64,000 nt of DNA from Rhodoferax_B sp049316285. Its GTDB lineage: Bacteria > Pseudomonadota > Gammaproteobacteria > Burkholderiales > Burkholderiaceae_C. Below the pieces are notes generated by a model that saw nothing but the letters and a program-made list of their open reading frames with translations, did not search any database and was not told the origin of the DNA. The stretch spans positions 124,001 through 188,000 of the forward strand of contig NZ_JBMOXA010000004.1 in NCBI RefSeq assembly GCF_049316285.1, read 5' to 3'. Shown piece after piece: positions 45,213 to 54,310 of this stretch. Both the position numbers and the translations under genes were made by a program. How positions within the stretch are numbered: position 1 is the first letter of the stretch; each line of letters opens with the position of its first letter.

Positions 45213-45989
45213 GTGAAAACAGCTCCCACTTCGTGGCCATGTTTTGCCCGCCTTCTGTGCGTTGCCGTCTGGCTCGTGGGCAGTTTGCTGGGCGACTTGG
45301 CGAGTGCACAAGCCCAACCCCTGCACTTTGAAGACAGCATGGCGCAACGCACCATGGCCTGCACCGCCTGCCACGGCCGTGAAGGCCGCGCGGCAAGCGA
45401 TGGCTACTACCCGCGCATCGCCGGCAAACCCGCAGGTTACCTGTACCACCAGCTGCTCAACTTCCGCGACAACCGGCGCCACTATGGGCTGATGACACAA
45501 ATGGTCGACCCGCTGAGCGACGCCTACCTGATGGAAATCGCGCAGTATTTTTCGGCGCTAGACCTGCCCTATCCGCCGCCGCAGCCCACTGCCGCCCCCG
45601 CTGCCGTATTGCAGCGCGGCCAGCAGTTGGCGCTGCACGGTGACGCGGCACGTGGCCTGCCCGCCTGCGCCCAATGCCATGGTGCCAAACTCACCGGCGT
45701 AGCCCCCAACACACCCGGCCTGCTGGGCCTGCCGCGTGATTATTTAAACGCCCAGCTCGGCGCCTGGCGCGCGGGGGCACGCCGCGCCCATGCGCCCGAT
45801 TGCATGGCCGATATCGCACGCAAGCTCAGCCCCGAAGACGTTTTTGCCGCCACCAGTTGGCTTGCCGCACAAGCCTTGCCCGCAGACCCGCACCCGGCCA
45901 AAGCCGCACTGGCTTCAGCGACTGGCGCAGCAGACATGGTGTGTGGCAGCGCGCCGCCACCGACGCCGAATGTGGCGGCACGGCCATGA
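45213..45989 (+). CDS. Diheme c-type cytochrome (c4-like)
   Basis: The 258-residue secreted cytochrome has a signal peptide (to about residue 34, SAQAQP) and two haem-binding motifs, CTACH and CAQCH. Each is in a cytochrome-c domain (MACTACHGREGRAASDGYYPRIAG; LPACAQCHGAKLTGVAPNTPGLLG), a duplicated c4-type arrangement. It overlaps the triheme cytochrome gene by four bases, so the two probably act as an electron-transfer pair in the periplasm. Confidence 0.92.
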   Translation: MKTAPTSWPCFARLLCVAVWLVGSLLGDLASAQAQPLHFEDSMAQRTMACTACHGREGRAASDGYYPRIAGKPAGYLYHQLLNFRDNRRHYGLMTQMVDPLSDAYLMEIAQYFSALDLPYPPPQPTAAPAAVLQRGQQLALHGDAARGLPACAQCHGAKLTGVAPNTPGLLGLPRDYLNAQLGAWRAGARRAHAPDCMADIARKLSPEDVFAATSWLAAQALPADPHPAKAALASATGAADMVCGSAPPPTPNVAARP

Positions 45990-47329
45990 AAAAGCACCTC
46001 CCTGAAGCCACACCGGTGCGTCCGCACCGCGCCTTGATCTGGGTTGCGCTGTTGCTGGTGTTTGTGCTGGGCACCAGCCGCCAGTGGCTGGCCCTGATGG
46101 ACGACGAAGCGCCGCGCGAGGCCCCGCCCGCGATCGACACGCCCGCGGGTGCGGCCAATGTGGCGCGCGGCGCCTACCTCGCACGCGTGGGCAATTGCGC
46201 CGCCTGCCACACCAGCCGCGGCGGCACAGCTTACGCCGGTGGGCGCGGCATAGACACGCCGTTCGGCACGGTCTACAGCAGCAACCTCACGCCCGACGAC
46301 GACACCGGCCTGGGCCGCTGGTCGTCCACCGATTTCTGGAATGCACTGCACCACGGCCGCTCGCGCGATGGCCGCAGGCTGAACCCGGTATTCCCCTACA
46401 CCAGCTACACCGTGGTCACACGGGAGGACAGCGATGCGCTGTTCAGCTACCTGCAAAGCCTGCCCGCCACCACACAGGCCAACACCCCCGATACCTTGCG
46501 CTGGCCCTACGGCACGCAGGCGGCGATGGCGGTGTGGCGCGCCTTGTATTTCACACCGGGCGGCCAAAAAGATGAAATCGCGCCGCCCGCCAATCCTTCT
46601 GCTCGATCTGCCGAATGGCAACGCGGCGCCTACCTCGTCACCGGCCTGGGCCATTGCGCTGCCTGCCACAGCCCGCGCAACCGGCTCGGCGGGCTGGACA
46701 GTGCGCAGTTCCTCGCGGGTGGCCAGATCCCCATGCAGAACTGGTACGCGCCCTCTTTAAGCGACCCGCATGAAGCCGGCGTGGCCGACTGGCCGCAGGC
46801 CGACATCGTGCGCCTGCTGCAAGCCGGTGTGTCCCCCGGCGGCTCGGCTCTGGGGCCCATGGCCGAGGTGGTATTGCAAAGCACGCAGTACCTGAACACC
46901 GAAGACCTGAATGCTGTCGCGACCTATTTGAAAGCCCTGCCGCCAAGCCCGCACAGCCAGCCCGGCAACACTGCGCCCAAGGTCGACAGCCGCGTCGCCG
47001 CCAGCGGCGCCCAGCTCTACACCCAGCATTGCAGCGTGTGCCACGGCATGAACGGCAAAGGTGTGCCCGGTGCCTACCCGCCGCTGGGCGGTAACCGCGC
47101 CGTGACCATGCCGCAGATCACCAACCTGGTACAGATGGTGCTCAAAGGCGGTTACGCCCCGGCCACCGCCGGCAACCCGCGACCCTACGGCATGCCGCCC
47201 TTTGCACTGCAATTAAACGATCGCGACATCGCCGCCGTGTTGACGCACTTGCGCACCAGTTGGGGCAACCAGGCGGGCGGGGTGAGCGAGTTGGACGTGA
47301 TCCAGGCACGTGGCGTGCAGTCGCCTTAG
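45986..47329 (+). CDS. Triheme c-type cytochrome, membrane-anchored (dehydrogenase subunit-like)
   Basis: The 447-residue protein has an N-terminal membrane anchor (about residues 17-35) and three CxxCH motifs: CAACH twice and CSVCH. The layout matches the triheme cytochrome subunits of membrane-bound alcohol, gluconate or aldehyde dehydrogenases (GRGIDTPFGTVYSSNLTPDD, WNALHHGRSRDGRRLNPVFPY, HCSVCHGMNGKG). The catalytic dehydrogenase subunit is not in the window. The ATG at 45986 is coupled to the diheme gene by an ATGA overlap. Confidence 0.93.
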   Translation: MKKHLPEATPVRPHRALIWVALLLVFVLGTSRQWLALMDDEAPREAPPAIDTPAGAANVARGAYLARVGNCAACHTSRGGTAYAGGRGIDTPFGTVYSSNLTPDDDTGLGRWSSTDFWNALHHGRSRDGRRLNPVFPYTSYTVVTREDSDALFSYLQSLPATTQANTPDTLRWPYGTQAAMAVWRALYFTPGGQKDEIAPPANPSARSAEWQRGAYLVTGLGHCAACHSPRNRLGGLDSAQFLAGGQIPMQNWYAPSLSDPHEAGVADWPQADIVRLLQAGVSPGGSALGPMAEVVLQSTQYLNTEDLNAVATYLKALPPSPHSQPGNTAPKVDSRVAASGAQLYTQHCSVCHGMNGKGVPGAYPPLGGNRAVTMPQITNLVQMVLKGGYAPATAGNPRPYGMPPFALQLNDRDIAAVLTHLRTSWGNQAGGVSELDVIQARGVQSP

Positions 47330-47402
47330 CCGCTGAAGACCCTTAACAAATGATGCGGTTTTCGCCCACTGAGAATGCGACACCGGCTGCACAATTCATA
47401 AC

Positions 47403-48176
47403 ATGACCAGCCCACCCCAACGCCTGCGTATTGCCGCGGCCCAAACAACTTCGCAGCCCAGCAACGTGGCCGCCAACCTCATCACCCACATGCGCTTCAT
47501 CGCGGCCGCACAAGCCGCCGCGGTGGATGCGCTGGTGTTCCCCGAGTTGTCGCTCAGCGGCTACGAACCTGCCTTGCTGCGCGAGAGCCTGCTCAAGCCC
47601 CAGGACCCCTGGCTGCTGCCGCTGCGTGCTTGCGCCAAACAGGCCCGCATGAGCATCATCGTGGGTGCGCCGGTGGCCAGCGCTGATGCCCAGCGCCCAC
47701 ACATCGGTGCGCTGGCCTTCTTCGCCGACGGTCGCCACGCGGCATTCCTGAAGCAGCATCTGCACGCTGGTGAAGAAGTCTTTGCCACGCCGGGCGGCGA
47801 TCTCACGCCCCACCGCTTTGCCATTCAGGATACCGCTGCCGCGCTGGCCATCTGTGCCGAATCCATGCATGCACCACATGCGGCGCGTGCCGCAGAAGCC
47901 GGCGCGGCACTGTACCTGGCCAGTTCCTTGGTATCGGTGGGCGGCCATGCAGCCGAAGTCGCGCAACTCAGCGCCCACGCACGTGACTTGGGCATGGGCG
48001 TGCTGCTGGCCAACCACGGCGGCCCATCAGGCGGCTACACCTGCGCGGGGAAAAGCGCCTTCTGGGCGCCGGGCGGGGAGCTTGTCGTGCAAGCCCCCGG
48101 CAGCGGCGACGTGTTGGTCATCGCCACGCGGGAAGATGGTCAATGGCGCGGTGAGGTGCTGGCCGTGCCGGTGTAA
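47403..48176 (+). CDS. Carbon-nitrogen hydrolase (nitrilase superfamily)
   Basis: The 257-residue cytosolic amidohydrolase has the Glu-Lys-Cys triad pattern: Glu in LVFPELSLSGYEP, Lys in AFLKQHLHAGEE and Cys in LAICAESMHA. Usual members have ICYDxxFPE at the Cys; here it is ICAES, a divergent version with the Cys kept. The length is typical. The specific amide is unknown. It is convergent to the Kef-type antiporter; a tandem palindromic repeat fills the junction. Confidence 0.87.
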   Translation: MTSPPQRLRIAAAQTTSQPSNVAANLITHMRFIAAAQAAAVDALVFPELSLSGYEPALLRESLLKPQDPWLLPLRACAKQARMSIIVGAPVASADAQRPHIGALAFFADGRHAAFLKQHLHAGEEVFATPGGDLTPHRFAIQDTAAALAICAESMHAPHAARAAEAGAALYLASSLVSVGGHAAEVAQLSAHARDLGMGVLLANHGGPSGGYTCAGKSAFWAPGGELVVQAPGSGDVLVIATREDGQWRGEVLAVPV

Positions 48177-48183
48177 GCAGTCA

Positions 48184-48247
48184 ACGCCCGTGGGCGTATG
48201 AACAATTAACGCCCGTGGGCGTATGAACAATTAACGCCCGTGGGCGT
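48184..48247. repeat. 25-bp tandem repeat with palindromic core at a convergent gene junction
   Basis: The unit ACGCCCGTGGGCGTATGAAC plus AATTA begins at 48184, 48209 and 48234: two full copies and a third partial one. Each unit contains the palindrome ACGCCC-GT-GGGCGT. The third copy lies over the last codons (His-Ala-His-Gly-Arg) of the antiporter gene on the minus strand, so the array looks like duplication of that gene's 3' end. No T-tract follows, but the stems could act in termination or RNA stability. Confidence 0.9.
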
Positions 48248-49967
48248 GTAGGGCACCGTGCCCTGAATTGGGCCGAGCTTCCTCGGGACGCGCCAGCACC
48301 TGGCGCACCATCGCCTGCGCCAACTCCTGCTCGCCCAGGAAGACGTGCTGAGCGCCTTCGCTCTCGAGCAAGCGCGCCTCGGTTTCGTTGTGGGTGCGCA
48401 CCAGTGTCTGGATGTTGGGGTTGAGCGTACGCGCGGTGCTGATCATCTGGCGCACGTTGAACGCATCGTGTGTGGCAATCACCAGCATGCGTGCGTTCGC
48501 AATATGCGCCTGGATCAACACCGTAGGCTCGGCCGCATCGCCAAACACGGCGGCCGTGCCCTCGGCGCGCAGGCGCTCCACCAGTTCGCGGTTTTGGTCG
48601 GCCACAACAAACGGAATATGGTGCGCCCGCATGGCGTTGGCGATGCGTTCACCAACCCGGCCATAACCCACCAGCACCACTTGGCGCGAGAGGTATTTGT
48701 CTTCGGTGTTCATGGGCAGTTCAGCCATCGGGTCGTCACGCGCCTCCAGCCTGCGCGCGTAGGCCGACTTCGCCAGTATCCACTGCTGCAGCGGCTCCAC
48801 CATCTTGAAGCAGAGTTGGTTCACGGCGATGGAGATCAGTGCACCGGCCAGTACCAGGCTGTTGGCCTCGGGTGGCAACAGGCCCAGCGCACCACCCAGC
48901 CCCATCAAGATGAAGGAAAACTCGCCGATCTGCGCCAGGCTGGCCGACACCGTGAGCGCTGTGTTCAGCGGGTAGCGGAACATCAACACCAAGGCCCCCG
49001 CCGCCACAGACTTGCCCACGATGATGATGCCCGCCACGGCCAACACCTGCAGCGGCCGGTCGAGAATGACCAACGGGTCGAACAACATGCCGACCGAGAC
49101 AAAAAACAGCACGGCAAAAGCATCGCGCAGCGGCAGCGACTCTTCCGCTGCCCGGTGGCTGAACTCGGATTCACGCATCACCATACCGGCGAAGAAGGCG
49201 CCCAGCGCAAACGACACACCAAACAGCGCCGTGGCGCCAAACGCAATGCTGACCGCTGCGGCCACCACACACAGGGTGAACAACTCACGCGAGCCCGTGC
49301 GCTGCACCTGCCACAACACCCAAGGGAAAAAGCGCCGGCCCAACACCAGCATCAAGGCGACAAAAGCGCCCACCTGCAAAAGCGTCAAACCCAAGGTGCG
49401 CCACAGACCCGCCAAACTCTCGCTACCCTCTTCACGCCCGGCCAGCCAGCCACCCAGCGGCGGCAGCAGCACCAACACCAGCACCATGGCCAGGTCTTCC
49501 ACAACCAGCCAACCGACCGCGATGCGGCCGTTGAAGGTATCGAGCACGCCGCGGCTTTCCAGCGCGCGCAGCAGCACCACCGTGCTGGCACACGACAACG
49601 CCAAACCGAACACCAGCGCAGCACCCAGGTTCCAGCCCCACCAATGCGCCAGGCCCATGCCCAAGGCCGTGGCCACCGACATCTGCACCACTGCCCCCGG
49701 CACGGCGATCTTGCGCACGGCCAGCAAGTCGTCTAGCGAAAAATGCAGACCGACACCAAACATCAGCAGCATCACGCCAATTTCGGCCAACTGGCTGGCG
49801 ATGCTGGCGTCCGCGACAAAACCGGGCGTAAACGGCCCTATCACCACCCCGGCGAGCAAATAGCCCACCAACGCCGGCAAGCGCAGGCGTATCGCCAGCA
49901 TGCCCAGCACAAGGGCCAGGCCCAGACCGGCGGCGATGGTGCTGATGAGCGAAACACTGTGGGGCAT
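48231..49967 (-). CDS. Monovalent cation:proton antiporter-2 family protein (KefB/YbaL-like)
   Basis: The 578-residue inner-membrane protein has a CPA2 exchanger domain of about 12 helices (residues 1-385; LPALVGYLLAGVVIGP, LLMFGVGLHFSLDDL, FALGAFFAGMVMRESEF). It then has an RCK/TrkA-N nucleotide-binding domain (about 420-535; RQVVLVGYGRVGERIANAMR with GxGxxG). It likely moves K+ or Na+ against protons under ligand control. No KefF/KefG-type accessory gene is adjacent. The 3' end is part of a tandem repeat. Confidence 0.92.
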   Translation of the reverse strand: MPHSVSLISTIAAGLGLALVLGMLAIRLRLPALVGYLLAGVVIGPFTPGFVADASIASQLAEIGVMLLMFGVGLHFSLDDLLAVRKIAVPGAVVQMSVATALGMGLAHWWGWNLGAALVFGLALSCASTVVLLRALESRGVLDTFNGRIAVGWLVVEDLAMVLVLVLLPPLGGWLAGREEGSESLAGLWRTLGLTLLQVGAFVALMLVLGRRFFPWVLWQVQRTGSRELFTLCVVAAAVSIAFGATALFGVSFALGAFFAGMVMRESEFSHRAAEESLPLRDAFAVLFFVSVGMLFDPLVILDRPLQVLAVAGIIIVGKSVAAGALVLMFRYPLNTALTVSASLAQIGEFSFILMGLGGALGLLPPEANSLVLAGALISIAVNQLCFKMVEPLQQWILAKSAYARRLEARDDPMAELPMNTEDKYLSRQVVLVGYGRVGERIANAMRAHHIPFVVADQNRELVERLRAEGTAAVFGDAAEPTVLIQAHIANARMLVIATHDAFNVRQMISTARTLNPNIQTLVRTHNETEARLLESEGAQHVFLGEQELAQAMVRQVLARPEEARPNSGHGALHAHGR

Positions 49968-50096
49968 GCGCGGGGGCTCCTCTCGAGATGAGATTTAAAT
50001 ATTCTTAGAACGTGTTTTGCAATTTACTACAGCAGGCCCCAAGCCAATCCCCGAAAAGGCGAAGTTCCATGCGTGCGTGGGGTTACCCGAAAGAAC

Positions 50097-50129
50097 AAAA
50101 CCCGCTGGACCTGAGCCCAGCGGGTTTTG
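50097..50129 (-). terminator. Intrinsic terminator after phaB (bidirectional in form)
   Basis: AAAACCCGCTGG (50097-50108) and CCAGCGGGTTTT (50117-50128) form a 12-bp stem with the A/T ends supplying T-tracts on either strand. It lies about 43 bases after the phaB stop on the minus strand and closes the phaCAB operon. Confidence 0.92.
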
Positions 50130-50171
50130 TATGAGCAAACGAGGCGAAAGCGGCGCCACGCCGCTAAAGCA

Positions 50172-50909
50172 TCAGCCCATGTGCAAGCCACCGTTGACCG
50201 AGAAGTCGGCGCCAGTGGAGTAACCACCTTCTTCCGACGCCAGCCACGCAATGATGGAGGCAATTTCTTCAGGCTGGCCCAAGCGCTTCACCGGAATGGT
50301 GGCAACGATTTTGTCGAGCACTTCCTGGCGGATGGCGCGCACCATTTCGGTCCCGATATAACCCGGGCTCACGGTGTTGACCGTCACACCCTTGTTGGCC
50401 AACTCCTGCGCCAGCGCCATGGTGAAGCCGTGCATGCCGGCCTTGGCCGCCGAGTAATTGGTCTGACCGGCCTGGCCCTTTTCGCCGTTCACCGAGCTGA
50501 TGTTGATGATGCGGCCCCAGCCTTTTTCCACCATGTCGCCGACCACCTGCTTGGTGACGTTGAACATGCTGTTCAGGTTGGTTTCGATCACGGCGTCCCA
50601 GTCTTCGCGGCTCATCTTCAGGAACATGCGGTCGCGTGTGATGCCGGCGTTGTTCACCAGCACATCAATGGGGCCATGCTCGGCCTTGGTCTTGGTAAAG
50701 GCTTCGACCGTGGATTCCCACGCACCTACATTGCCCACGGATGCATAGAACTTGTAGCCCAGAGCCGCTTGCTCGGCCAGCCATTTGTCGTAGTCGCGGG
50801 TCGGTCCGCAACCAGCAATCACTTTGAAACCTTCTTTGTGCAGACGTTGGCAAATGGCGGAACCAATGCCACCCATGCCACCCGTGACGTACGCTACTTT
50901 TTGACTCAT
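50172..50909 (-). CDS. phaB: Acetoacetyl-CoA reductase
   Basis: PhaB reduces acetoacetyl-CoA to (R)-3-hydroxybutyryl-CoA with NADPH. The 245-residue SDR has the coenzyme motif YVTGGMGGIGSAIC, NNAGITRD, catalytic SSVNGEKGQAGQTNYSAAK (Ser, Tyr, Lys) and VNTVSPGYIGTEMV, nearly identical in pattern to the Cupriavidus enzyme. It is the last gene of the operon, 99 bases after phaA, and is followed by a clear terminator. Confidence 0.97.
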   Translation of the reverse strand: MSQKVAYVTGGMGGIGSAICQRLHKEGFKVIAGCGPTRDYDKWLAEQAALGYKFYASVGNVGAWESTVEAFTKTKAEHGPIDVLVNNAGITRDRMFLKMSREDWDAVIETNLNSMFNVTKQVVGDMVEKGWGRIINISSVNGEKGQAGQTNYSAAKAGMHGFTMALAQELANKGVTVNTVSPGYIGTEMVRAIRQEVLDKIVATIPVKRLGQPEEIASIIAWLASEEGGYSTGADFSVNGGLHMG

Positions 50910-51008
50910 CTCATATCCCCTTTTTTAAATGTTCGTTGAACCGAATAGCGGGTCACACTTTCGCTGGCAGGACCTTGCCCACCAGGTCTAAACCATTGTG
51001 GGCCGATC

Positions 51009-52187
51009 TCACCGCTCGATAGCTAGGGCAACTCCCATGCCACCCCCGATGCACAGCGAGGCGATGCCCTTCTTTGCGTCGCGACGCCCCATTTCGTGCA
51101 GCAGCGTCACCAAAATACGGCAGCCGGACGCACCAATCGGATGCCCAATCGCAATCGCGCCGCCGTTGACGTTGACCTTGCTGGTGTCCCAGCCCATTTC
51201 GTTGTTGACGGCGCAAGCCTGCGCCGCAAAAGCTTCGTTGATTTCGAGCAGGTCGAGGTCTTGTGCCTTCCAGCCAGCGCGCGCCAAGGCCTTTTGCGAG
51301 GCCGGTACCGGGCCCATGCCCATGTAGGCGGGGTCCAGGCCCGAGGTGGCGTAGCTGGCAATGCGGCCCAGCGGCTTCAGGCCCAGGGCGGCGGCCTTCT
51401 TGGCCGTCATCACCATTACGGCAGCGGCGCCGTCATTGATGCCGGAGGCGTTACCGGCGGTCACGCCGCCAGCCTTGTCGAACGCCGGGCGCAGGCCGGC
51501 CAGCGCTTCTGCGTTGGTCTTCTTGTTGATGAACTCATCGCTGTCAAAAATGACAGGGTCACCCTTCTTCTGCGGAATGCTGAACGGCACGATTTCGTCC
51601 TTGAAGCGGCCGGCCTCTTGTGCGGCTGCCGCCTTTTGTTGGCTGGCCAGGGCCAGCGCGTCCTGCATCTCGCGGCTGATGCCGTACTTCTTGGCCACGT
51701 TCTCGGCGGTAATGCCCATGTGGTACTGGTTGTAGACGTCCCACAGGCCGTCGACGATCATGGTGTCGGTCATCTTCCAGTCGCCCATACGCATGCCGTC
51801 GCGTGAGCCCAGCAATACGTGCGGCGAGGCGCTCATGTTTTCCTGCCCACCAGCGATGACGATTTCGCTGTCGCCCGTGGCCACGGCCTGCGCCGCCAGC
51901 ATCACGGACTTCAGGCCCGAGCCACACACGGCGTTGATGGTCAGGCCGGGTGTTCCCTGGTTCAGGCCACTTTTGATGACGGCTTGGCGTGCCGGGTTCT
52001 GGCCCGCACCAGCGGCCAGCACCTGGCCCATGATGACTTCACCGATCTGGTCGGCGGCCAGGCCGCTACGGGCCAGCACTTCTTTCACAACGGCAGCGCC
52101 CAGGTCGGTGGCGGCGATCTTGGCGAGCGAGCCGCCAAACTTGCCAACAGCGGTACGGGTGGCGGCTACGATGACGATGTCTTCCAT
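51009..52187 (-). CDS. phaA: Acetyl-CoA acetyltransferase (beta-ketothiolase)
   Basis: PhaA condenses two acetyl-CoA to acetoacetyl-CoA for PHB synthesis. The 392-residue thiolase has the acyl-enzyme Cys in NAVCGSGLKSVM (about C88), GGQENMSASPH, the catalytic His in GHPIGASG, and the second Cys in SLCIGGGMG. It sits between phaC and phaB. The 193-base gap to phaC is long for an operon and may hold a secondary promoter. Confidence 0.96.
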   Translation of the reverse strand: MEDIVIVAATRTAVGKFGGSLAKIAATDLGAAVVKEVLARSGLAADQIGEVIMGQVLAAGAGQNPARQAVIKSGLNQGTPGLTINAVCGSGLKSVMLAAQAVATGDSEIVIAGGQENMSASPHVLLGSRDGMRMGDWKMTDTMIVDGLWDVYNQYHMGITAENVAKKYGISREMQDALALASQQKAAAAQEAGRFKDEIVPFSIPQKKGDPVIFDSDEFINKKTNAEALAGLRPAFDKAGGVTAGNASGINDGAAAVMVMTAKKAAALGLKPLGRIASYATSGLDPAYMGMGPVPASQKALARAGWKAQDLDLLEINEAFAAQACAVNNEMGWDTSKVNVNGGAIAIGHPIGASGCRILVTLLHEMGRRDAKKGIASLCIGGGMGVALAIER

Positions 52188-52380
52188 GGTGTGCTCCAGA
52201 GTGAATTTGAGGTGATGAAAAAAGTTAGTGAACTTGCAGCCGCAAAGCGCGCCCTAGCCCCTAGGTCACACGCCGAGGCCATGCTAAGCCGTCCTCGAGC
52301 AAAAGATGACTAGGGCTTTGCCTTGTCAGTCATTCTGCGTACTTTGGATGACCAATACGAACGCGACCTGAAAACCCTGC

Positions 52381-54150
52381 TCAGGCTCGGGCCTTCACGT
52401 AGCGCCCGGGCGCGGGCTCAATGGCTTTGTACTGCGTACCCTTTCCGTAGGTCGTGGGTGCAGCAACTTGCTTGCCAGCATGGCCCTTGAGCCAATCGGA
52501 CCAGTCGCTCCACCAACTGCCGGGCTGCTCAGTGGCGCCCTTCACCCAGTCCTGTACATCGGCCGGGAACTTGGCAGAGTCGCTGACCCAGTGGCTGCGC
52601 TTCTTCTTCGCCGGTGGATTAATCACACCCGCAATATGGCCGGATGCCCCCATGACGAAGCGCTTGGGTCCGCGCAAGTGCTGCGTGGAGGCGTAGGCGC
52701 CGCCAATCGGCACGATGTGGTCTTCACGCGAGCCGTAGATGTAGACCGGCGCATCGATCTTGCCCAGGTCTATCTTTTCGCCGCACACCGTCATGTGCCC
52801 AGGCTTGACCAGATTGTTTTCCAGGTAGGTATTGCGCAAGTACCAGGCGTAAAAAGGCCCTGGCAGGTTGGTGGCGTCGCTGTTCCAGTACAGCAGGTCA
52901 AACGGTGGCGGCGTTTCCCCCTTGAGGTAGTTGCCCACCACGTAGTTCCACACCAGATCGTTCGGCCGCAAGAACGAGAAGGTCGACGCCAGTTCGCTGC
53001 CGGCCAAAAGGCCGCCCTTGCCCATCTGCATTTCGCGGTAGGCCACCATGGCCTCGTCGATGAAGACGTCCAGAATGCCCGTGTCTTTGAAGTCCAGAAA
53101 CGTGGTCAGCAGCGTCAGACTGGCCAGCGGCTTTTCGCCGCGCGCGGCGAGTACCGCGGCAGCCGTGCTGAGTATGGTGCCGCCGACACAAAAGCCCAAG
53201 CCGTTGATGGTTTTGCCGCCAGAGATATCGCGCACCACTTCGATGGCCTTGATGGCGGCGTTTTCAATGTAGTCGTCCCAGGTCTTCTCGCCCATGGAGG
53301 CGTCGGGGTTGCGCCAACTCACCACGAAGGTGCGGTGGCCTTGCTCCACCGCATAACGGATCAGCGAATTTTCCGGCTGCAGGTCGAGCACGTAGTACTT
53401 GTTGATACACGGCGGCACCAGCAGGAACGGGCGTTCGTAGACTTTCGTCGCACCCTTGGCAGCCGGCAAGGGTTTGTATTCGATGAGTTGAAAAAAGTCG
53501 TTCTCGAAGACCACCGCCCCCTCGGTGGTGGCGACGTTTTTGCCGACCTCGAAGGCACTTTCATCGGTCATGGACAAATGCCCCTTGCGGATGTCGGCCG
53601 CCAGGTTTTGCAGGCCTTTGGCGATGCTTTCACCCTTGGTTTCCACCGCCGTTTTCAGCGCATCCGCGTTCATCGCCAAAAAGTTGCTGGGCGATGCTGC
53701 AGCCGTTGCCTGCTCCACGGCAAAACGAATACGCGCACGGGTTTTGTCATCCCCTTCCACGGCATCGGCCAGGGCCAGCAAGGTGCGGGTTTGCAGCAAA
53801 TACGCCGCCGCTGAAAACGCGGCGCTGGGGTTGTGCCCCCAGGCTTGAGCGGCAAAACGCCGGTCGCCGCCAATCTGGCTCTGGTCAACGGAGCTGTTCC
53901 AGAGCTTGGCCGACTCCTCCAGATACTGCTGCTGCAGGGCCAGCAGTTTCTCTGGAGAAAAAGCGATGCGGGGCAGCGTTGCACCGTCTGGAAACGAAGG
54001 AAGTGATCCGGACTGAGCACCAAAGGCCGGCGTGCCCGTCATGCTGCTCTGCAGACCCTGCATGGCTTGGAGCCAATTTTTCGACCAGCCCTCACCGAAG
54101 GCTTTTTGGAATTGCAAACCTACACTGGTCCAATCCGACTCAGAATGCAT
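52381..54150 (-). CDS. phaC: Class I polyhydroxyalkanoate synthase
   Basis: PhaC polymerises (R)-3-hydroxyacyl-CoA on granule surfaces. The 589-residue class I enzyme has the lipase-like box GFCVGG with the nucleophile Cys321, the catalytic Asp region GSREDHIVPIGG, and His in GASGHIAGVINPP. VPPCINKYYVLDLQPENSLIRY and RTFVVSWRNPD are diagnostic. An AGGAG ribosome site lies about six bases before the ATG. It is the first gene of phaC-phaA-phaB, with a plausible promoter at 54203-54231. Confidence 0.97.
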   Translation of the reverse strand: MHSESDWTSVGLQFQKAFGEGWSKNWLQAMQGLQSSMTGTPAFGAQSGSLPSFPDGATLPRIAFSPEKLLALQQQYLEESAKLWNSSVDQSQIGGDRRFAAQAWGHNPSAAFSAAAYLLQTRTLLALADAVEGDDKTRARIRFAVEQATAAASPSNFLAMNADALKTAVETKGESIAKGLQNLAADIRKGHLSMTDESAFEVGKNVATTEGAVVFENDFFQLIEYKPLPAAKGATKVYERPFLLVPPCINKYYVLDLQPENSLIRYAVEQGHRTFVVSWRNPDASMGEKTWDDYIENAAIKAIEVVRDISGGKTINGLGFCVGGTILSTAAAVLAARGEKPLASLTLLTTFLDFKDTGILDVFIDEAMVAYREMQMGKGGLLAGSELASTFSFLRPNDLVWNYVVGNYLKGETPPPFDLLYWNSDATNLPGPFYAWYLRNTYLENNLVKPGHMTVCGEKIDLGKIDAPVYIYGSREDHIVPIGGAYASTQHLRGPKRFVMGASGHIAGVINPPAKKKRSHWVSDSAKFPADVQDWVKGATEQPGSWWSDWSDWLKGHAGKQVAAPTTYGKGTQYKAIEPAPGRYVKARA

Positions 54151-54202
54151 GCTGTCTCCTCGCGTGTGAAGCCTGAGAATTAAGGCCTCCTATTATGAGA
54201 GC

Positions 54203-54231
54203 CTTGTACGCACTCTATTGGGACCATTCAA
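54203..54231 (-). promoter_or_regulatory. Candidate phaC promoter with overlapping inverted repeat
   Basis: On the minus strand TTGAAT (54231-54226) and TACAAG (54208-54203) are spaced 17 bases, placing transcription start near 54196, about 46 bases before the phaC ATG. The inverted repeat CTATTG/CAATAG (54215-54234) covers the -35 box and could be an operator. Confidence 0.5.
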
Positions 54232-54252
54232 TAGACAGCGCACCGACCACCC

Positions 54253-54264
54253 AGGGTTAACCCT
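54253..54264. promoter_or_regulatory. Perfect 12-bp palindrome between phaC and the small membrane protein gene
   Basis: AGGGTTAACCCT is a perfect palindrome in the divergent intergenic region, about 22 bases upstream of the candidate phaC -35 box and 47 bases before the TTG start of the other gene. A dimeric regulator site is plausible but not shown. Confidence 0.4.
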
Positions 54265-54310
54265 AAATTCTTTCAGAGTCTGTTTGCCGAGGCAATGGAG
54301 GTAGTTTCTA

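Noticed and set aside
48184..48247. A short CRISPR array
   Set aside because: Units are contiguous 25-mers without unique spacers, and one unit is part of a gene end.
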